A program made the position numbers and the translations under genes. The notes beneath the pieces were generated by a model. The model was not told the DNA's origin. It searched no databases and saw only the letters and a program-made list of their open reading frames with translations. DNA of 64,000 nucleotides from Astragalus membranaceus (taxonomy: Eukaryota; Streptophyta; Magnoliopsida; Fabales; Fabaceae), in NCBI GenBank assembly GCA_039519185.1, contig CM076846.1:155544406-155608405 (forward strand), in the 5' to 3' direction. Below are positions 33,377 through 44,374 of this stretch, piece after piece; position 1 is the first letter of the stretch; each line of letters starts with the position of its first letter.

Positions 33377-33389
33377 CACGTGCCACGTG
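33377..33389. promoter_or_regulatory. Twin G-boxes (CACGTG) upstream of the ACC synthase gene
   Basis: CACGTG at 33377-33382 and again at 33384-33389, one base apart, together forming the near-palindrome CCACGTGCCACGTGG. It lies about 30 bp upstream of the TATA box and about 200 bp upstream of the ATG. G-boxes bind bZIP and bHLH factors such as ABF, HY5, PIF and MYC proteins. That this pair controls the gene is inference from position. Confidence 0.65.
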
Positions 33390-33416
33390 GCCTCTTTGCC
33401 CAGTAGGACTTTTCCA

Positions 33417-33426
33417 TATATAAATA
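33417..33426 (+). promoter_or_regulatory. TATA box of the ACC synthase gene
   Basis: TATATAAATA, about 155 bp upstream of the start codon, followed by a CT-rich 5' leader (TTCACTACTCC...TTTCTCTTTCC), as usual for plant genes. The transcription start would be near 33450. Confidence 0.75.
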
Positions 33427-33580
33427 TACACCCTCGCTTCACTACTCCACAACACCAATTCATCTCCAACTATCATCTTTCTCACTTATTCTCCCTCCCA
33501 AACATTCTTTCTTTTTCTCTTTCCTTACGTTCATATAAACACTCATTCAATATTCCTACCATCACAAAAATATACTAAAA

Positions 33581-35227
33581 ATGAAGCTATTGTCCACAAA
33601 AGCAACTTGTAAAAGTCATGGTGAAGATTCTTCATATTTTTTAGGGTGGCAAGAATATGAGAAGAACCCATTTGACGAGGTTCTCAATCCCAAAGGAATT
33701 ATTCAAATGGGTCTCGCTGAGAATCAGGTTAGTCTATCTTTTTTGTTTTTCCCATAATAACAACTTGTAGTACTACAACATATTATCGTGGTAGGGTAAA
33801 CTGGTAAAGTAACTTACAAAATTTGTCTTTTGCAGCTGTCATTTGATCTCTTGGAATCATGGCTAGCTAAGAATCCCGACGTAGCTGGATTCAAGCGAGA
33901 TGGCAAATCCATATTCAGAGAACTTGCTCTCTTCCAAGACTACCATGGCCTCCCTTTATTCAAAAAAGCACTAGTAGAATTCATGGCTGAGATTAGAGGA
34001 AACAAAGTCACTTTTGATCCCAACCACATCGTACTCACTGCTGGTTCTACTTCTGCTAACGAAACCTTAATGTTCTGTCTCGCTGAACAAGGAGACGCAT
34101 TTCTCCTTCCCACTCCTTATTACCCAGGGTGCGTATATTTAATTTACCTTACTATTATTCTTCTATATCATGACTTATGATATTATTACTTTTTACATTT
34201 TGCTGATGAACTTGTTTACTCTTTGTGCAGATTTGACAGAGACCTGAAGTGGAGAACTGGAGTTGAGATTGTCCCAATACAATGCAATAGCTCAAATAAT
34301 TTCCAAATAACTGAAGCAGCATTGCAACAAGCTTACAAAGAGGCAGAGAAGCGCAACCTTAACGTCAAAGGAATCTTAATTACGAACCCGTCAAACCCAC
34401 TAGGCACCACAATGTCACGGAGTGAATTAAACATGCTCGTCGACTTTATCAAAGACAAAAAAGATATTCATTTGATAAGTGACGAGATTTACTCCGGTAC
34501 AGTTTTTAGCTCACCAGGTTTCATCAGCATCATGGAAATCCTTAAAGAAAGAAACTACCTTAAGGATTCCGAAGATGATGTTACTGAAATTTGGAATAGA
34601 GTTCATGTTGTCTATAGTCTTTCAAAAGACCTGGGTTTGCCAGGTTTCCGTGTTGGTGCTATCTATTCAGAAAACGACGACGTTGTATCAGCAGCAACAA
34701 AAATGTCAAGCTTTGGTTTAATCTCATCACAAACACAATATCTCCTTTCAGCTATTCTTGGTGATAAAAAATTCACTAAAAATTATTTAGCTGAAAACCA
34801 AAAGAGGCTTAAACGACGTCATAGAATGCTCGTTTTGGGGTTACAAAAGGCAGGAATTAATTGTCTTGAAAGCAATGCTGGGTTATATTGCTGGGTTGAT
34901 ATGAGGCATCTTCTTCATTCAAATACTTTTGAAGCTGAAATGGAGTTTTGGAAGAAAATAGTTTATCAAGTTGGTTTGAACATTTCACCTGGTTCATCGT
35001 GTCATTGTGTTGAACCAGGTTGGTTTCGTGTGTGTTTTGCTAACATGTCGGAAGAGACTTTGAAATTGGCAATGAAAAGGTTGAAGGCCTTCGTTGTTGA
35101 GTCCACTGGCAATGGATGCAATAGGATCACAATATCTCAGTCTAATGGAAGTTCGAAGAGAAAGTCACTCACTAAGTGGGTTTTCCGGTTATCGTCTCGT
35201 GATTCTCGTGAACATGAGGAACGTTAA
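33581..35227 (+). CDS. ACS: 1-aminocyclopropane-1-carboxylate (ACC) synthase, type 2
   Basis: Three exons, 33581-33727, 33836-34128 and 34231-35227, with GT/AG introns, give 478 aa, the usual family length. The enzyme uses pyridoxal phosphate to turn S-adenosylmethionine into ACC, the committed and normally limiting step of ethylene synthesis, in the cytosol. Visible: GIIQMGLAENQ (about 39-49), LTAGSTSANE, TNPSNPLG (198-205), SDEIYSGTVF, the PLP lysine in SLSKDLGLPGFRVG (Lys269), and FRVCFANM near the C-terminus. The tail RKSLTKWVFRLSSRDSREHEER has a CDPK-type serine and the W-V-F...R..D TOE motif bound by ETO1/EOL proteins. This marks the short-lived type 2 isoforms (ACS4/5/9 class). No stop or frameshift is seen. 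The ATG at 33581 follows an A-rich context and gives the family N-terminus. Confidence 0.97.
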
Positions 35228-36860
35228 CCTGGTCGTGTGTGAAGTTTCTGAAGAAATATCCATGCACAATTTACTTCGATATTATTACTTTTCTTTTTTT
35301 TGGTCTCCCCAACTTTTATTGGTGGAGTAGTTCAAGAAATGGTTATATTTTTCGTTATTCTTTTGTGAGATAAAATTGTAGAGTAAGAGATCGAGAGAAT
35401 GCACTCTGTCCACGTGGATATGAAGTGTGAGCTTTTTTTTTAGTCAGCATGGTCTGTCTGTATAAGTTTGATGATCAAACTCCTTAATTATACTATATAT
35501 TATTAATGAAAAGTTTTATTTATTTATGTTGTGCTAATATATTCCCCCACCATCAAAATCTTATCGATACCAACAATGAAAAAAGCTTGATTATATAATT
35601 GATAACTAATGTCTTCATGGTATTCCCAAAAGAAAAAAACATGGTTCAATAATTACTTCATATCACAGATTAAGAATCACATAATTGAAAAGTTTGATAT
35701 ATAACAAGTGGTTTAATATAAACTTTGAATAAGTAGGAAAGCCATGTGTTGAACACGAAGATTACTCTTGCGAGATAAGTGGTCGCCGACGTTGAAACCG
35801 ACCTTCATACCCAAAATCACACTGTTTTCAACCATGCATACATTTTCCAAGGCGTATAGCTAGGAGAATTATCAGTGTGTGTGTGGGTCAGAGGTTAAAA
35901 AGTCAATAACGTTTATGATGTAGTGTTAGTGTCATTAGTCATAAGGTTTAATTAAAGAATGATAACTTTATTTCCCGTTTTAGGTCAATTTGTATACTTT
36001 ATGCCAATGTCAAATGGAAAGAGGTTCCAGCTATTTCCCTTAAAATGTAAGAAAGGGTTGTGTTCACAAAGTAAAATCTGTGGGGTGTGAAGATGTTGAA
36101 GTTTGAACATATGAAAAATGAAAACCATCTACGCAATTAAAAAGGACACAAGAGAAAGTTACTTGCAAGAAATCAATTTTTTTTAAAACCGTACGTTGAG
36201 AACACTTTATTTAGTTGAACTTTCAGGGGTGTAATCATAGTCATCACTACTCAAAAAAGTTCTTTTGTCTCAAACAAACTACGCGTTCTGTAGTGTACGT
36301 GTCCTCATTGCTTGTCTGTCCATGAAGTGTTTGTAGTACAATATTTGAGGTGTTTTTTGTTTTGTGTCGCTTTTCAATAACGAAGCAAATAGCTGTTTTA
36401 AATTGATGTCGACAATTTCTATTAGAGAAAGCCCCTGAAAACACTACCGTAATCACTCGTCTTAATCACACAATTAACACAATTAGAGAAAATAATGAAT
36501 GTGATAGAAGAATGATGTGATAGGAAGAAAGAGATAGCGAGAAATTGAGGTGTTAGATGAGGGATCCGGTTTGTGTGCAGTCACGTCCGATCAAGATCAA
36601 GCATTCCATATTTCAAATTCAAATTTTATATTACGCAAAAATCAAAAACTACTGATCTTAAAATTTTGCATGCCTGATCTTGATCGAACGAGTCAGAGTA
36701 TACTGACTGTTTGACTGCACACTCTTTCTAACTGCGCTAAATCCAAATTCGTTAGATGAGCGTTAGGAATTCTGAGATGTCCAAAAATAAGAGTTGTGTA
36801 TATTTAAATAAGTGACAACTTTTGTTAAAAAAAATCCACCAAAATTCTTTTCTATTAACA

Positions 36861-36963
36861 AAAAAGGTGAAAAGAGTTTTGAAATGTAGAAATTGGATCA
36901 ATCTTCATCCTTCAAACTCAATAATTCCCAATTTCTACATTTCAAAACTCTTTTCACCTTTTT
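36861..36963. repeat. Perfect 36-bp inverted repeat (hairpin)
   Basis: Arms at 36861-36896 and 36928-36963 (left arm starts AAAAAGGTGAAAAGAGTTTT) are exact reverse complements around a 31-nt loop. No MITE-like TSD was recognised. Confidence 0.9.
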
Positions 36964-37100
36964 ATTTTTCAAGGGTCTAGATTCCAAATCACAATAATGC
37001 CATGAGAGAGAATCCTTTTCTGCTACGGTTCTAAAGTGGCATGTTAAATTGTGCAACTTGAATTATACAGGAAAGGGGACAACACCGAATATTACCAAAT

Positions 37101-37109
37101 ATATATATA

Positions 37110-37170
<61 letters not shown>
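37101..37170. repeat. (AT)n microsatellite
   Basis: 70 bases of AT dinucleotide repeat with one C interruption. Confidence 0.98.
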
Positions 37171-37172
<2 letters not shown>

Positions 37173-37548
37173 ATGATCACTGAAGATCCTGCGTGATAAC
37201 AACCGATTTGGTCATGCGTTCACACTTACAGAATAAAATACGCATTACTTCTTTTCTACGGCGCCCTCGTACAATTGTTAAAGCACCAACCAATCACTTA
37301 GCTACATTATACAGTTGAGAATTAATAATATGCTTTGACCAAAAAATTGAGAATTATATGCTTACAAAAAACAAATATTTCTATATACCAACTGAAACTT
37401 AGACTTAACAAGTTATATGATTCTGTTTCCAACTCTAATATCAAATCTACTAGCAATCCTGATTATTTTTTAAAGTAAATCACGAGTATATAACTAGTAA
37501 CGACATTTTGATCGATCATGGCTCTAGGCAACTGCATAGTTTTTCTTT

Positions 37549-37863
37549 GGTTAAAGTGCTCCCGGAGTCTTTTATCTTTATTTAAAGTAACGATTTGGTC
37601 ATTTATCTTTTTTTGTCCCAAATCAGTCCTTTATGTTTTAAATTTTTGACACATAAATTCTTTTCTGTCCCAAATCAGTCCTTTATGTTTCAAATTTTTA
37701 ACACATAAATCCTTTTTTTTGACACATAAATCAGCACTGTTAACGGAAAATGATTTATGTGTCAAAAATTTGAAAGATAAAGGACTTATTTGGGACAAAA
37801 AAAACATAAAGGACTAATTCGTTACTTTAAATAAAGATAAGGGACCCCGGGAGCACTTTAGCC
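37549..37863. mobile_element. Mutator-type MITE with 9-bp TSD
   Basis: 315 bp with terminal inverted repeats (GGTTAAAGTGCTCCCGG and, reversed, GGCTAAAGTGCTCCCGG) that extend as long foldback arms with TTTATCTTTATTTAAAGTAACG. The flanks TTTTTCTTT (37540-37548 and 37864-37872) are identical 9-mers, the TSD length of Mutator-like elements. The flank lies in T/C-rich DNA, which weakens the TSD slightly. Confidence 0.75.
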
Positions 37864-38134
37864 TTTTTCTTTCTTTCTTTCTTTCTTTTTTTGCTTATAA
37901 AAAGAGAATTTGGTGCAAATCAATGGACATTCTCAATTGAAATGTGATTTGATCATTATTGCTATATCGGTGGTTGAAGAATTTATAACAATAAATAAAT
38001 ATTTATTACCTATTACATTTAGCAACCATGGATGGAACGGGGTTTGTTTTTCATACCTAATTTCAATCATCCATTAATTTAAATCTTTAACTAGAGATAT
38101 TTTTTACTTCACCCGTTTTGCAACTAATTATCTA

Positions 38135-38283
38135 CACAAGGAAACCTAGTCGACTATGTGTAAACTTTGTCGGTCCGTGTGATTCTTTTCCTCACAATAG
38201 CGCTTTTGACACTCTCAAGACTTGAATTCGAGACTTTATGTGTTATACAACCCTGTTCCCACTCGAACCAACCCTTATTTGTT
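38135..38283 (-). repeat. SINE-like repeat, copy 1
   Basis: On the minus strand, GGTTGGTTCGAGTGG is followed by a degenerate B-box-like GAATTCAAGTCTTG and the end ACACGGACCGACAAA. The same order and ending occur on the plus strand at 42541-42664. The family was not identified. Confidence 0.45.
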
Positions 38284-38563
38284 AGATACGAGAGATCATT
38301 GGTACAAGAAGTAGTAAAGAACTAACCCAATATATAAAAAAATAACTTAAAATATGCTTTAAAAATCTCAGGGGTTCATTAAATATTAATCAAAGAATCA
38401 TAGAAGAATGTAATATTAAATTAACAGATTTGGATTATTGAGTTTATGCAATTTATTTTTGGGTGAGTTTATACAATTATTTAGCTTCTTTTAAACAATA
38501 TAATATTTAGGTGTGAGAATTTTGGTCGATCTCCTCCTCCTCCTTGTCAACTACATATGCATG

Positions 38564-38847
38564 TGTTGACTTCCATGAGTAGTTAATCTTTTTACTGTGG
38601 TAAATAAAGCAACTCAATTGGTTAGATAATGAAACTGTTTTTGTAACGGATTCAGTTTGGGGTTTAGTTAGTTGTTTTCAGTTTCCCCTTTTGCTCAATT
38701 GAAACAGTATATATGTAAGCAAAAGGGGATCTATTTGAGATACACTCTCTGTAATCCAAGTTCTTCTTCTTCAATGAAATAAACTGATTTTCTCTCTGTG
38801 TTTGTTTCAATTACTCATTGTTTCTATTATGATGATGATTCTAATCA
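38564..38847 (+). repeat. 5' LTR of the deleted copia element
   Basis: 284 bp, TGTTGACTTCC to TTCTAATCA. The bases after it (GGCCAGAGCAGAACTC) are not a primer-binding site but coding sequence, so the deletion joint is within a few bases of the LTR end. Confidence 0.95.
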
Positions 38848-38859
38848 GGCCAGAGCAGA

Positions 38860-41216
38860 ACTCTGTAGTAGAAAGGAAGCACCAACATCTCTTGAACGTT
38901 GCTCGTGCATTGTATTTTCAATCCAAAATTCCACTGCATTTCTGGGGAGAATGTGTAGCAACTGCAGTGCATCTGATCAACAAGCTTCCCTCACAATCCT
39001 TGGAAGGTAAATCCCCCTTTGAGTTGCTGTATAATAAGGCACCAGATTACTCAACACTTAGAGTATTTGGATGCCTTGCTTTTGCTTCTACAATTCCATC
39101 ACAGAGACATAAGTTTTCACCTCGTGCCACCCCCTGCATATTCATGGGCTATCCATTGGGAGTAAAGGGATACAAGTTATATGATCCTCAATCCTCCAAA
39201 TATATCATTTCTAGAGATGTAAGATTCTGTGAAACTGTATTTCCTTATCACCAACTCACAAACAATACATCAGTTTCACATCCCTTTCCTGACTCCATCA
39301 TACCACTTCAACCTCAATCCTCACACTTAAACACCAATGATTCTCCCACACCTGTTCCCAATCCTATCCAAGACCAAGATGTAAGCCTTCCTCCACAAAT
39401 TGATGAAGTTACAGAACCAGAGGACCACTTAGACATTACTCCTGTCAGTGTACAGGACACTGCTTCACAGGACAATAATCCTATATCTGATGATGACAGT
39501 GAACAAGCAGCACCAGTGGCTCCTGTATCACCTCCTAGAAGGTCCACCAGGATCTCCAAACCTCCTGCACACTTGGATAGTTATGAATGTGGAAATGTGA
39601 CCCATCCTCTTCAATCATATCTCACGTATGACCACTTGTCTTTGCCTTACAGAACCTTCATTAATAATGTCTCATCTGTTTTTGAACCCCAATATTACCA
39701 TCAATCAGTGAAGTATCCTGAGTGGCAACAAGCAATGGCAACCGAGCTAGTAGCACTTGAAGAGAATGGAACATGGACTGTGATGCCTCTACCTACAGGA
39801 AAAAGAGCAGTGGGGTGTAAATGGGTGTACAGAGTCAAGTATAATGCTGATGGAACTTTAGACAAGTGCAAAGCTCGCTTGGTGGCACAAGGCTTCACAC
39901 AACAGGCAGGCATTGATTTTCTCAATACTTTCTCCCCAGTAGCAAAGCTTGCTTCTGTCAGAGTCTTACTCTCCTTGGCAGCCAAGTTTAATTGGAATTT
40001 GCTCCAATTAGACATCAATAATGCCTTCCTCAATGGAGATCTCCATGAGGAAGTTTATATGCATCTTCCACTTGGCTATCCAAGTAAGGGGGAGTCAACT
40101 GTTTGCAAGCTAAATAAATCCTTGTATGGACTGAAACAGGCTTCAAGGCAATGGTTTGAAAAGTTTAGTTCCACAATTGTTGCCTTGGGTTTCCAAAAGA
40201 GTTCAGCTGATCATTCACTCTTTACCAAAGGCTCTGGTAGTGATTTTATAGCATTATTGGTCTATGTAGATGACATAATAGTAGCAGGGCCTAATAAGTC
40301 AAAAATAAATGAGTTAAGAGGTCTACTGCAGAAGCACTTTAAACTCAAAGTAATAGGGGATTTGAAATACTTCTTAGGACTGGAAATTGCTAGATCTGGC
40401 AAAGGGATTCATTTGTGTCAAAGAAAATATGTTCTTCAGCTATTAATAGACACTGGAATGACCTCCAGCAAACCTGTCAGAGTTCCTATGGAACCAGGAG
40501 CACAGCTAAATGAAGTGGATGGTGAGCCACTTCAAGATGCCTCTCAATATAGAAGATTAATAGGAAGATTGATCTATCTAACCATCTCCAGGCCTGACAT
40601 TACTTACACAGTAAATAGGTTAAGTCAATTTATGAGTAAACCTAGAACTGTGCATCTACAAGCAGTTCATTTTCTTCTGCAATATCTGAAAGGAACTGCA
40701 GGACAAGGATTGTTGTTTAGTGCAAAGAACAGCTTGAAACTGACAGCATATGTGGATGCAGATTGGGGAAGCTGCCAGGTCTCCAGAAGGTCCACAAGTG
40801 GCTTTGCAATATACTTGGGAGAATCTTTGATAGCCTGGAAATCAAAGAAACAAGTAACAGTGGCCAGATCCTCAGCTGAAGCAGAATACCGAGCATTAGC
40901 AGTCATGACAGGAGAGCTGCTCTGGTTGAAACAATTGTTGAGGTCATTTTTAATTGATGTTAAGACTACAATGGTGCTGTGTGATAGCAAGGCTGCCATA
41001 CAACTGGCAGAAAATCCAACCACTCATGAACGGACAAAACATATAGACATTGACTGTCATTTTATCCGGGAGCATGTCAGTTCTGGTTTTCTGAATTTAG
41101 TCCATGTTAAATCTAAAGAACAGGTAGCAGACTTGTTAACAAAGGCATTACCACAGGCACAGTTTCAAGATTTGATTTGCAAGTTGGGGATGAAGAATTT
41201 ATACTTGCCAACTTGA
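38860..41216 (+). CDS. Copia pol remnant: integrase C-terminus, reverse transcriptase, RNase H
   Basis: The open frame runs from within the LTR (first Met 38802) to the stop at 41216. Family similarity starts at about 38868 with QNSVVERKHQHLLNVARAL, the integrase region that holds the catalytic Glu. Next come the integrase C-terminal GKSPFELLYNKAP and VFGCLAFAS. RT has LDINNAFLNGDLHEEVYM and the catalytic YVDDIIVAG. RNase H has YVDADWGSC, SSAEAEYRA and LCDSKAAIQLAENP, then KHIDIDCHFIREHV. There is no stop in about 780 codons. Integrase Asp residues, protease and gag are missing, so it cannot move alone. The open frame reflects youth, not proof of function. Confidence 0.93.
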
Positions 41217-41223
41217 GGGGGAG

Positions 41224-41507
41224 TGTTGACTTCCATGAGTAGTTAATCTTTTTACTGTGGTAAATAAAGCAACTCAATTGGTTAGATAATGAAACTGTTT
41301 TTGTAACGGATTCAGTTTGGGGTTTAGTTAGTTGTTTTCAGTTTCCCCTTTTGCTCAATTGAAACAGTATATATGTAAGCAAAAGGGGATCTATTTGAGA
41401 TACACTCTCTGTAATCCAAGTTCTTCTTCTTCAATGAAATAAACTGATTTTCTCTCTGTGTTTGTTTCAATTACTCATTGTTTCTATTATGATGATGATT
41501 CTAATCA
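41224..41507 (+). repeat. 3' LTR of the deleted copia element
   Basis: Identical to the 5' LTR. Preceded by the polypurine tract GAGGGGGAG at 41215-41223. Confidence 0.96.
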
Positions 41508-42540
41508 TCCATTCAAAGTTAATAGCATGTGCTTCCGAAGCTAAATAATTTGTTTTTTTTGCTACATATACGCGTTCCTCACTTTGAACAATTAATACTT
41601 TGGGTACTACTACTAACTAACATATCATGAGGTTCGTTTTTGGTAGGTTTGATTATACAAATAAGTATTAAAAATATTGATCTTCTTATAAAATAATTAT
41701 CGTCCCTTATAACTTAAAACAGAAAACATGTCAACACGGTTTTCTGTTACGATTCTGTTAACGCGTCTCAGATTTTGGACGGCAGCGGAACATATAAAGA
41801 ATATGTATTGCATTTTGGAGTCCTAAATAAAAAACATTATAGGGTGAGATAAACCAACATGGTTTGCTAGTGCCATAAGCTGCTCTAACACTAGGTCGAT
41901 CTGGTGCTCCCAGATTTGATTCCAGTGCAGTGACAAACTCGACATTGATTTGTGTGAAATTTCTTTCTAAGTATAAGCAGAAATTAATCTTTCGCTTAAA
42001 GCGTTGAGATACTCCATTGGTAGCTAACAATGATGATCTGAAAAAGAAAAAATAAAAAACTAGAGTGATGATGCCTTAGTTGAATGTGGAGAAAATCTTC
42101 ATGAAATTACATTTTGTTTATCCAATGATACTAGTGGAGATCGATTTAAATCCATCTGTATAATAAAAGCTTGTTGGAAAATAATTCTAGTTATCTGCAC
42201 ATCCAAGAGGGGGCCAACTTAAGGATTTTCTTTCTTTCTTTGATAATAATTCCACAGATGATTGATCAACTAAAATTATTTGCATTAATCATTAGTTAGA
42301 TACTGATGATGGAGATAAGAGAAAACAAACCAAACAAAAAACCTAAAGATCTCCTTTAGGAAAGGGAGACAAAAAAAAAGGAAAAAAAATGCTAGTAACA
42401 AACTGGTGATGATTTTTTTCATCAAAACAAATTGGTGATTATTTGACTTCTCATAGACACATGGAAAAAATAATTATTTAATAAAGATGCCAGAAATATA
42501 TTTGACAAACTAATACCATTGGTCCAGTGATATAAGCTAT
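41508..42540. other. Non-coding intergenic DNA
   Basis: AT-rich. No supported gene or element end was found. Confidence 0.5.
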
Positions 42541-42664
42541 TTTGGGACCAACAAGAATTGGTCCGAGCGGTAACTAGACTCGAATCTCATCCCAAGGTCT
42601 TGGGTATGGTTGGTAAAAATTCTGTTTGGGGGGGGGGGGAGAGAACTACACGGACCGACAAACA
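42541..42664 (+). repeat. SINE-like repeat, copy 2
   Basis: GGTCCGAGCGGTAACTAGAC, then CTCGAATCTC (B-box-like), a G10 run at about 42630, and the end ACACGGACCGACAAA. Shares order and end with the minus-strand copy at 38135-38283. Confidence 0.45.
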
Positions 42665-43181
42665 GTGGCGGACCCAAGACCCCGAGGTCAGGGGTGTCAA
42701 ATGAGTGCAAAACTTCGTCTACTAGTACAATTTAAAATTTTCAGGGGTGTCAAAATTAAAATTTCATTAATAAGTTCGTAAACATCTTTGTGTGTTAATC
42801 TTTCGCTGTTAATCATTGATGATATCATGCGGACGTCATCTCCGTTAGCCACGTCAGTTTTTTTGGATAGAAAGTTAACAGAGGGGCTTAACTGTAAGCA
42901 CTTAATATTTGCAAGGGCCATTTTAAAAGAAATTTGTTTACAGGTGTCTAAATGGATTATGGTCATATTTGCAGGGGTCAAACATATATTTAAGCCTAGT
43001 TTTTATAATGTTGATGGTGAAATTCTATTTAATGAATCAAAAGTCATTATAGATGTTATAACACTTAACTAAAATCAAGCTATATGATATCGATTTCTTT
43101 GTAGATATTTCATTGTTTTCGTAATACATATATTACTTATTACTTATAAAATAACATTAACTAACTATATATGTTTTAGAT
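42665..43181. other. Non-coding DNA, possible left end of a hAT element
   Basis: Starts CAGTGGCGGACCCA, a form common at hAT transposon ends, but no matching right end or 8-bp TSD was found. No gene is seen in the rest. Confidence 0.3.
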
Positions 43182-43521
43182 TAGGGATGTCAAAATGGGC
43201 TTGGCCCGCCGGGCCGGCCCGTTGGCCCACCAAAAAAGGCGGGCAGGGCTAAGGTTTTGATGCCCGCCAGCCCGCGTTGCCCGGCCCGCTTCGCCCGCCA
43301 GCCCGCGGGCTAAACACTGTGGCGGGCCAAACCGCCCGTTAGCGCGTTTTTTTTTAAATTCAGTGTAAATTGACGGGTCAGCCCGCCAGCCCGTTAGCCC
43401 GCCACTTCGCGGGCAGGGCATGAATTTTGCGCTCGCGTTCTCTTAACGGGCCGGGCCGGGCCGCCCATTTTTTCGCGGGCATAGCGCTTAACGGGCCGGG
43501 CCGCCCGTTTTGACATCCCTA
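43182..43521. mobile_element. GC-rich hAT-like MITE
   Basis: 340 bp with inverted ends TAGGGATGTCAAAATGGGC and, reversed, TAGGGATGTCAAAACGGGC. The interior is full of GGGCCGGGCCGCCCG-type short repeats, far above the local GC level. An exact 8-bp TSD is not clear (both flanks contain TTAGAT). Confidence 0.7.
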
Positions 43522-43571
43522 TTATTAGATTGTATATGTTGAAACTTAGAAAGAATATTTTTTAGATTAAA

Positions 43572-43678
43572 AGAGTCCGGGGGAGCACCGGGAGCAACAA
43601 AGAGTTAACCAATGAACCGAACCACCAAGAGATGTAGACGTCACAGCTCCACCTAAAATTTTAAGACAATGAGTATAT
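43572..43678 (-). repeat. TRIM-like LTR fragment, left half
   Basis: About 105 bp starting AGAGTCCGGGGGAGCACCG, a diverged copy of the first part of the LTR at 43679-43871. It ends GAGTATAT. The missing second half of the same LTR lies at 53257-53340. The two halves were split by everything between. Confidence 0.7.
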
Positions 43679-43871
43679 TGTTGGGGAGTCCGGGGAAGCA
43701 CCGAGAGCAACAACGAGCTAGCCAATGAAACAGGCCACCAAGAGACTTGGACGCCACATCTCCACCCAAAACCTTAAGGTGTTAGGTATATGGGTCCCCT
43801 CTTTTATATGTCCTTCATATAGCTCATTCATAGCCGATGTGGGACTAACCACTCACACTTGAATTTCCAAC
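43679..43871 (-). repeat. 3' LTR of a TRIM-like element
   Basis: 193 bp, TGTTGGGGAGTCC to TTTCCAACA. On its right is a polypurine tract (minus strand CACTTGGGGGAGA, 43872-43884), so on the minus strand it is a 3' LTR. Its minus-strand sequence has AGTCCCACATCGGC, usual in plant TRIM LTRs. Confidence 0.8.
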
Positions 43872-43971
43872 ATCTCCCCCAAGTGTGAGTCACTCACATC
43901 ACTATACTTGATCCAAACCAGGATCCACTACCCGCTCCTCCACCAAGCCGAACCATGACTCTGATACCACT
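43872..43971 (-). mobile_element. Internal domain of the TRIM-like element (PPT to PBS, 100 bp)
   Basis: Only about 100 bp separate the polypurine tract (43872-43884) from the primer-binding site TGGTATCAGAGTCATGG (minus strand, 43969-43953), which matches initiator-methionine tRNA. Such a miniature interior defines a TRIM. The LTR next to this PBS, at 43972, belongs to a different LTR family. Confidence 0.78.
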
Positions 43972-44374
43972 TGTTGGGGAAAACAACATAGAGAAATAAA
44001 ATGAGCAAAATCGGAGCAAAAGAATTTAACGTGGAAAACTCCAAACCGGAGAAAAACCACAAACCGTTGTCTAATGACAACCAGAAAATACCACTATGTG
44101 AAAATTGTTACAACACACAGACTTCTCTAAAAAACACCCCCATGGCCCCAGTACACCCACACCCTCCAAAGAAAATATTTAACTACATCTCACAACACTC
44201 TAAAACAAGAGTATAAGAGAAAAAACAAAGTCAAATACAACTTAAGGTATTTCTGACTGGTGCATCTTGTAAAGGAGAACTTGAGCCCCTTATATAGTCT
44301 TGGTCTCCATCTTCCTTCACAAAACTAAGCAATGTGGGACTTTTTCAAGGTGTCAATTTCAATCAACTCCAACA
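43972..44374 (-). repeat. 3' LTR of the small LTR element
   Basis: 403 bp, TGTTGGGGAAAAC to CTCCAACA. It shares only its first nine bases (TGTTGGGGA) with the TRIM-like LTR at 43679, which is where the two element types join. Confidence 0.82.

Larger units (their letters stand above)
35228..37548. other. 3' flank of ACC synthase and intergenic DNA
   Basis: The first about 290 bases are the likely 3' UTR (AATGAAA near 35504 could serve as polyadenylation signal). The rest is AT-rich DNA without a supported gene. It contains an imperfect inverted repeat (36573-36722, arms with CGATCAAGATCA), a perfect 36-bp hairpin (36861-36963) and an AT microsatellite. Confidence 0.55.
38564..41507 (+). mobile_element. 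Ty1-copia element, internally deleted, with identical LTRs
   Basis: LTRs at 38564-38847 and 41224-41507, both 284 bp and identical at every base I compared. Between them only the end of integrase, RT and RNase H remain; primer-binding site, gag, protease and the integrase core are gone. The flanks GCATG (left) and TCCAT (right) are not a target duplication. Identical LTRs mean a very recent event. Confidence 0.93.

Noticed and set aside
38802..38860. True start of the copia polyprotein at the Met in the LTR
   Set aside because: The frame merely runs open through the LTR; family similarity starts after the deletion joint.
42665..43521. One hAT element from CAGTGGCGGACC to the right MITE end
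   Set aside because: The two ends are not inverted repeats of each other; only 43182-43521 has matching ends.
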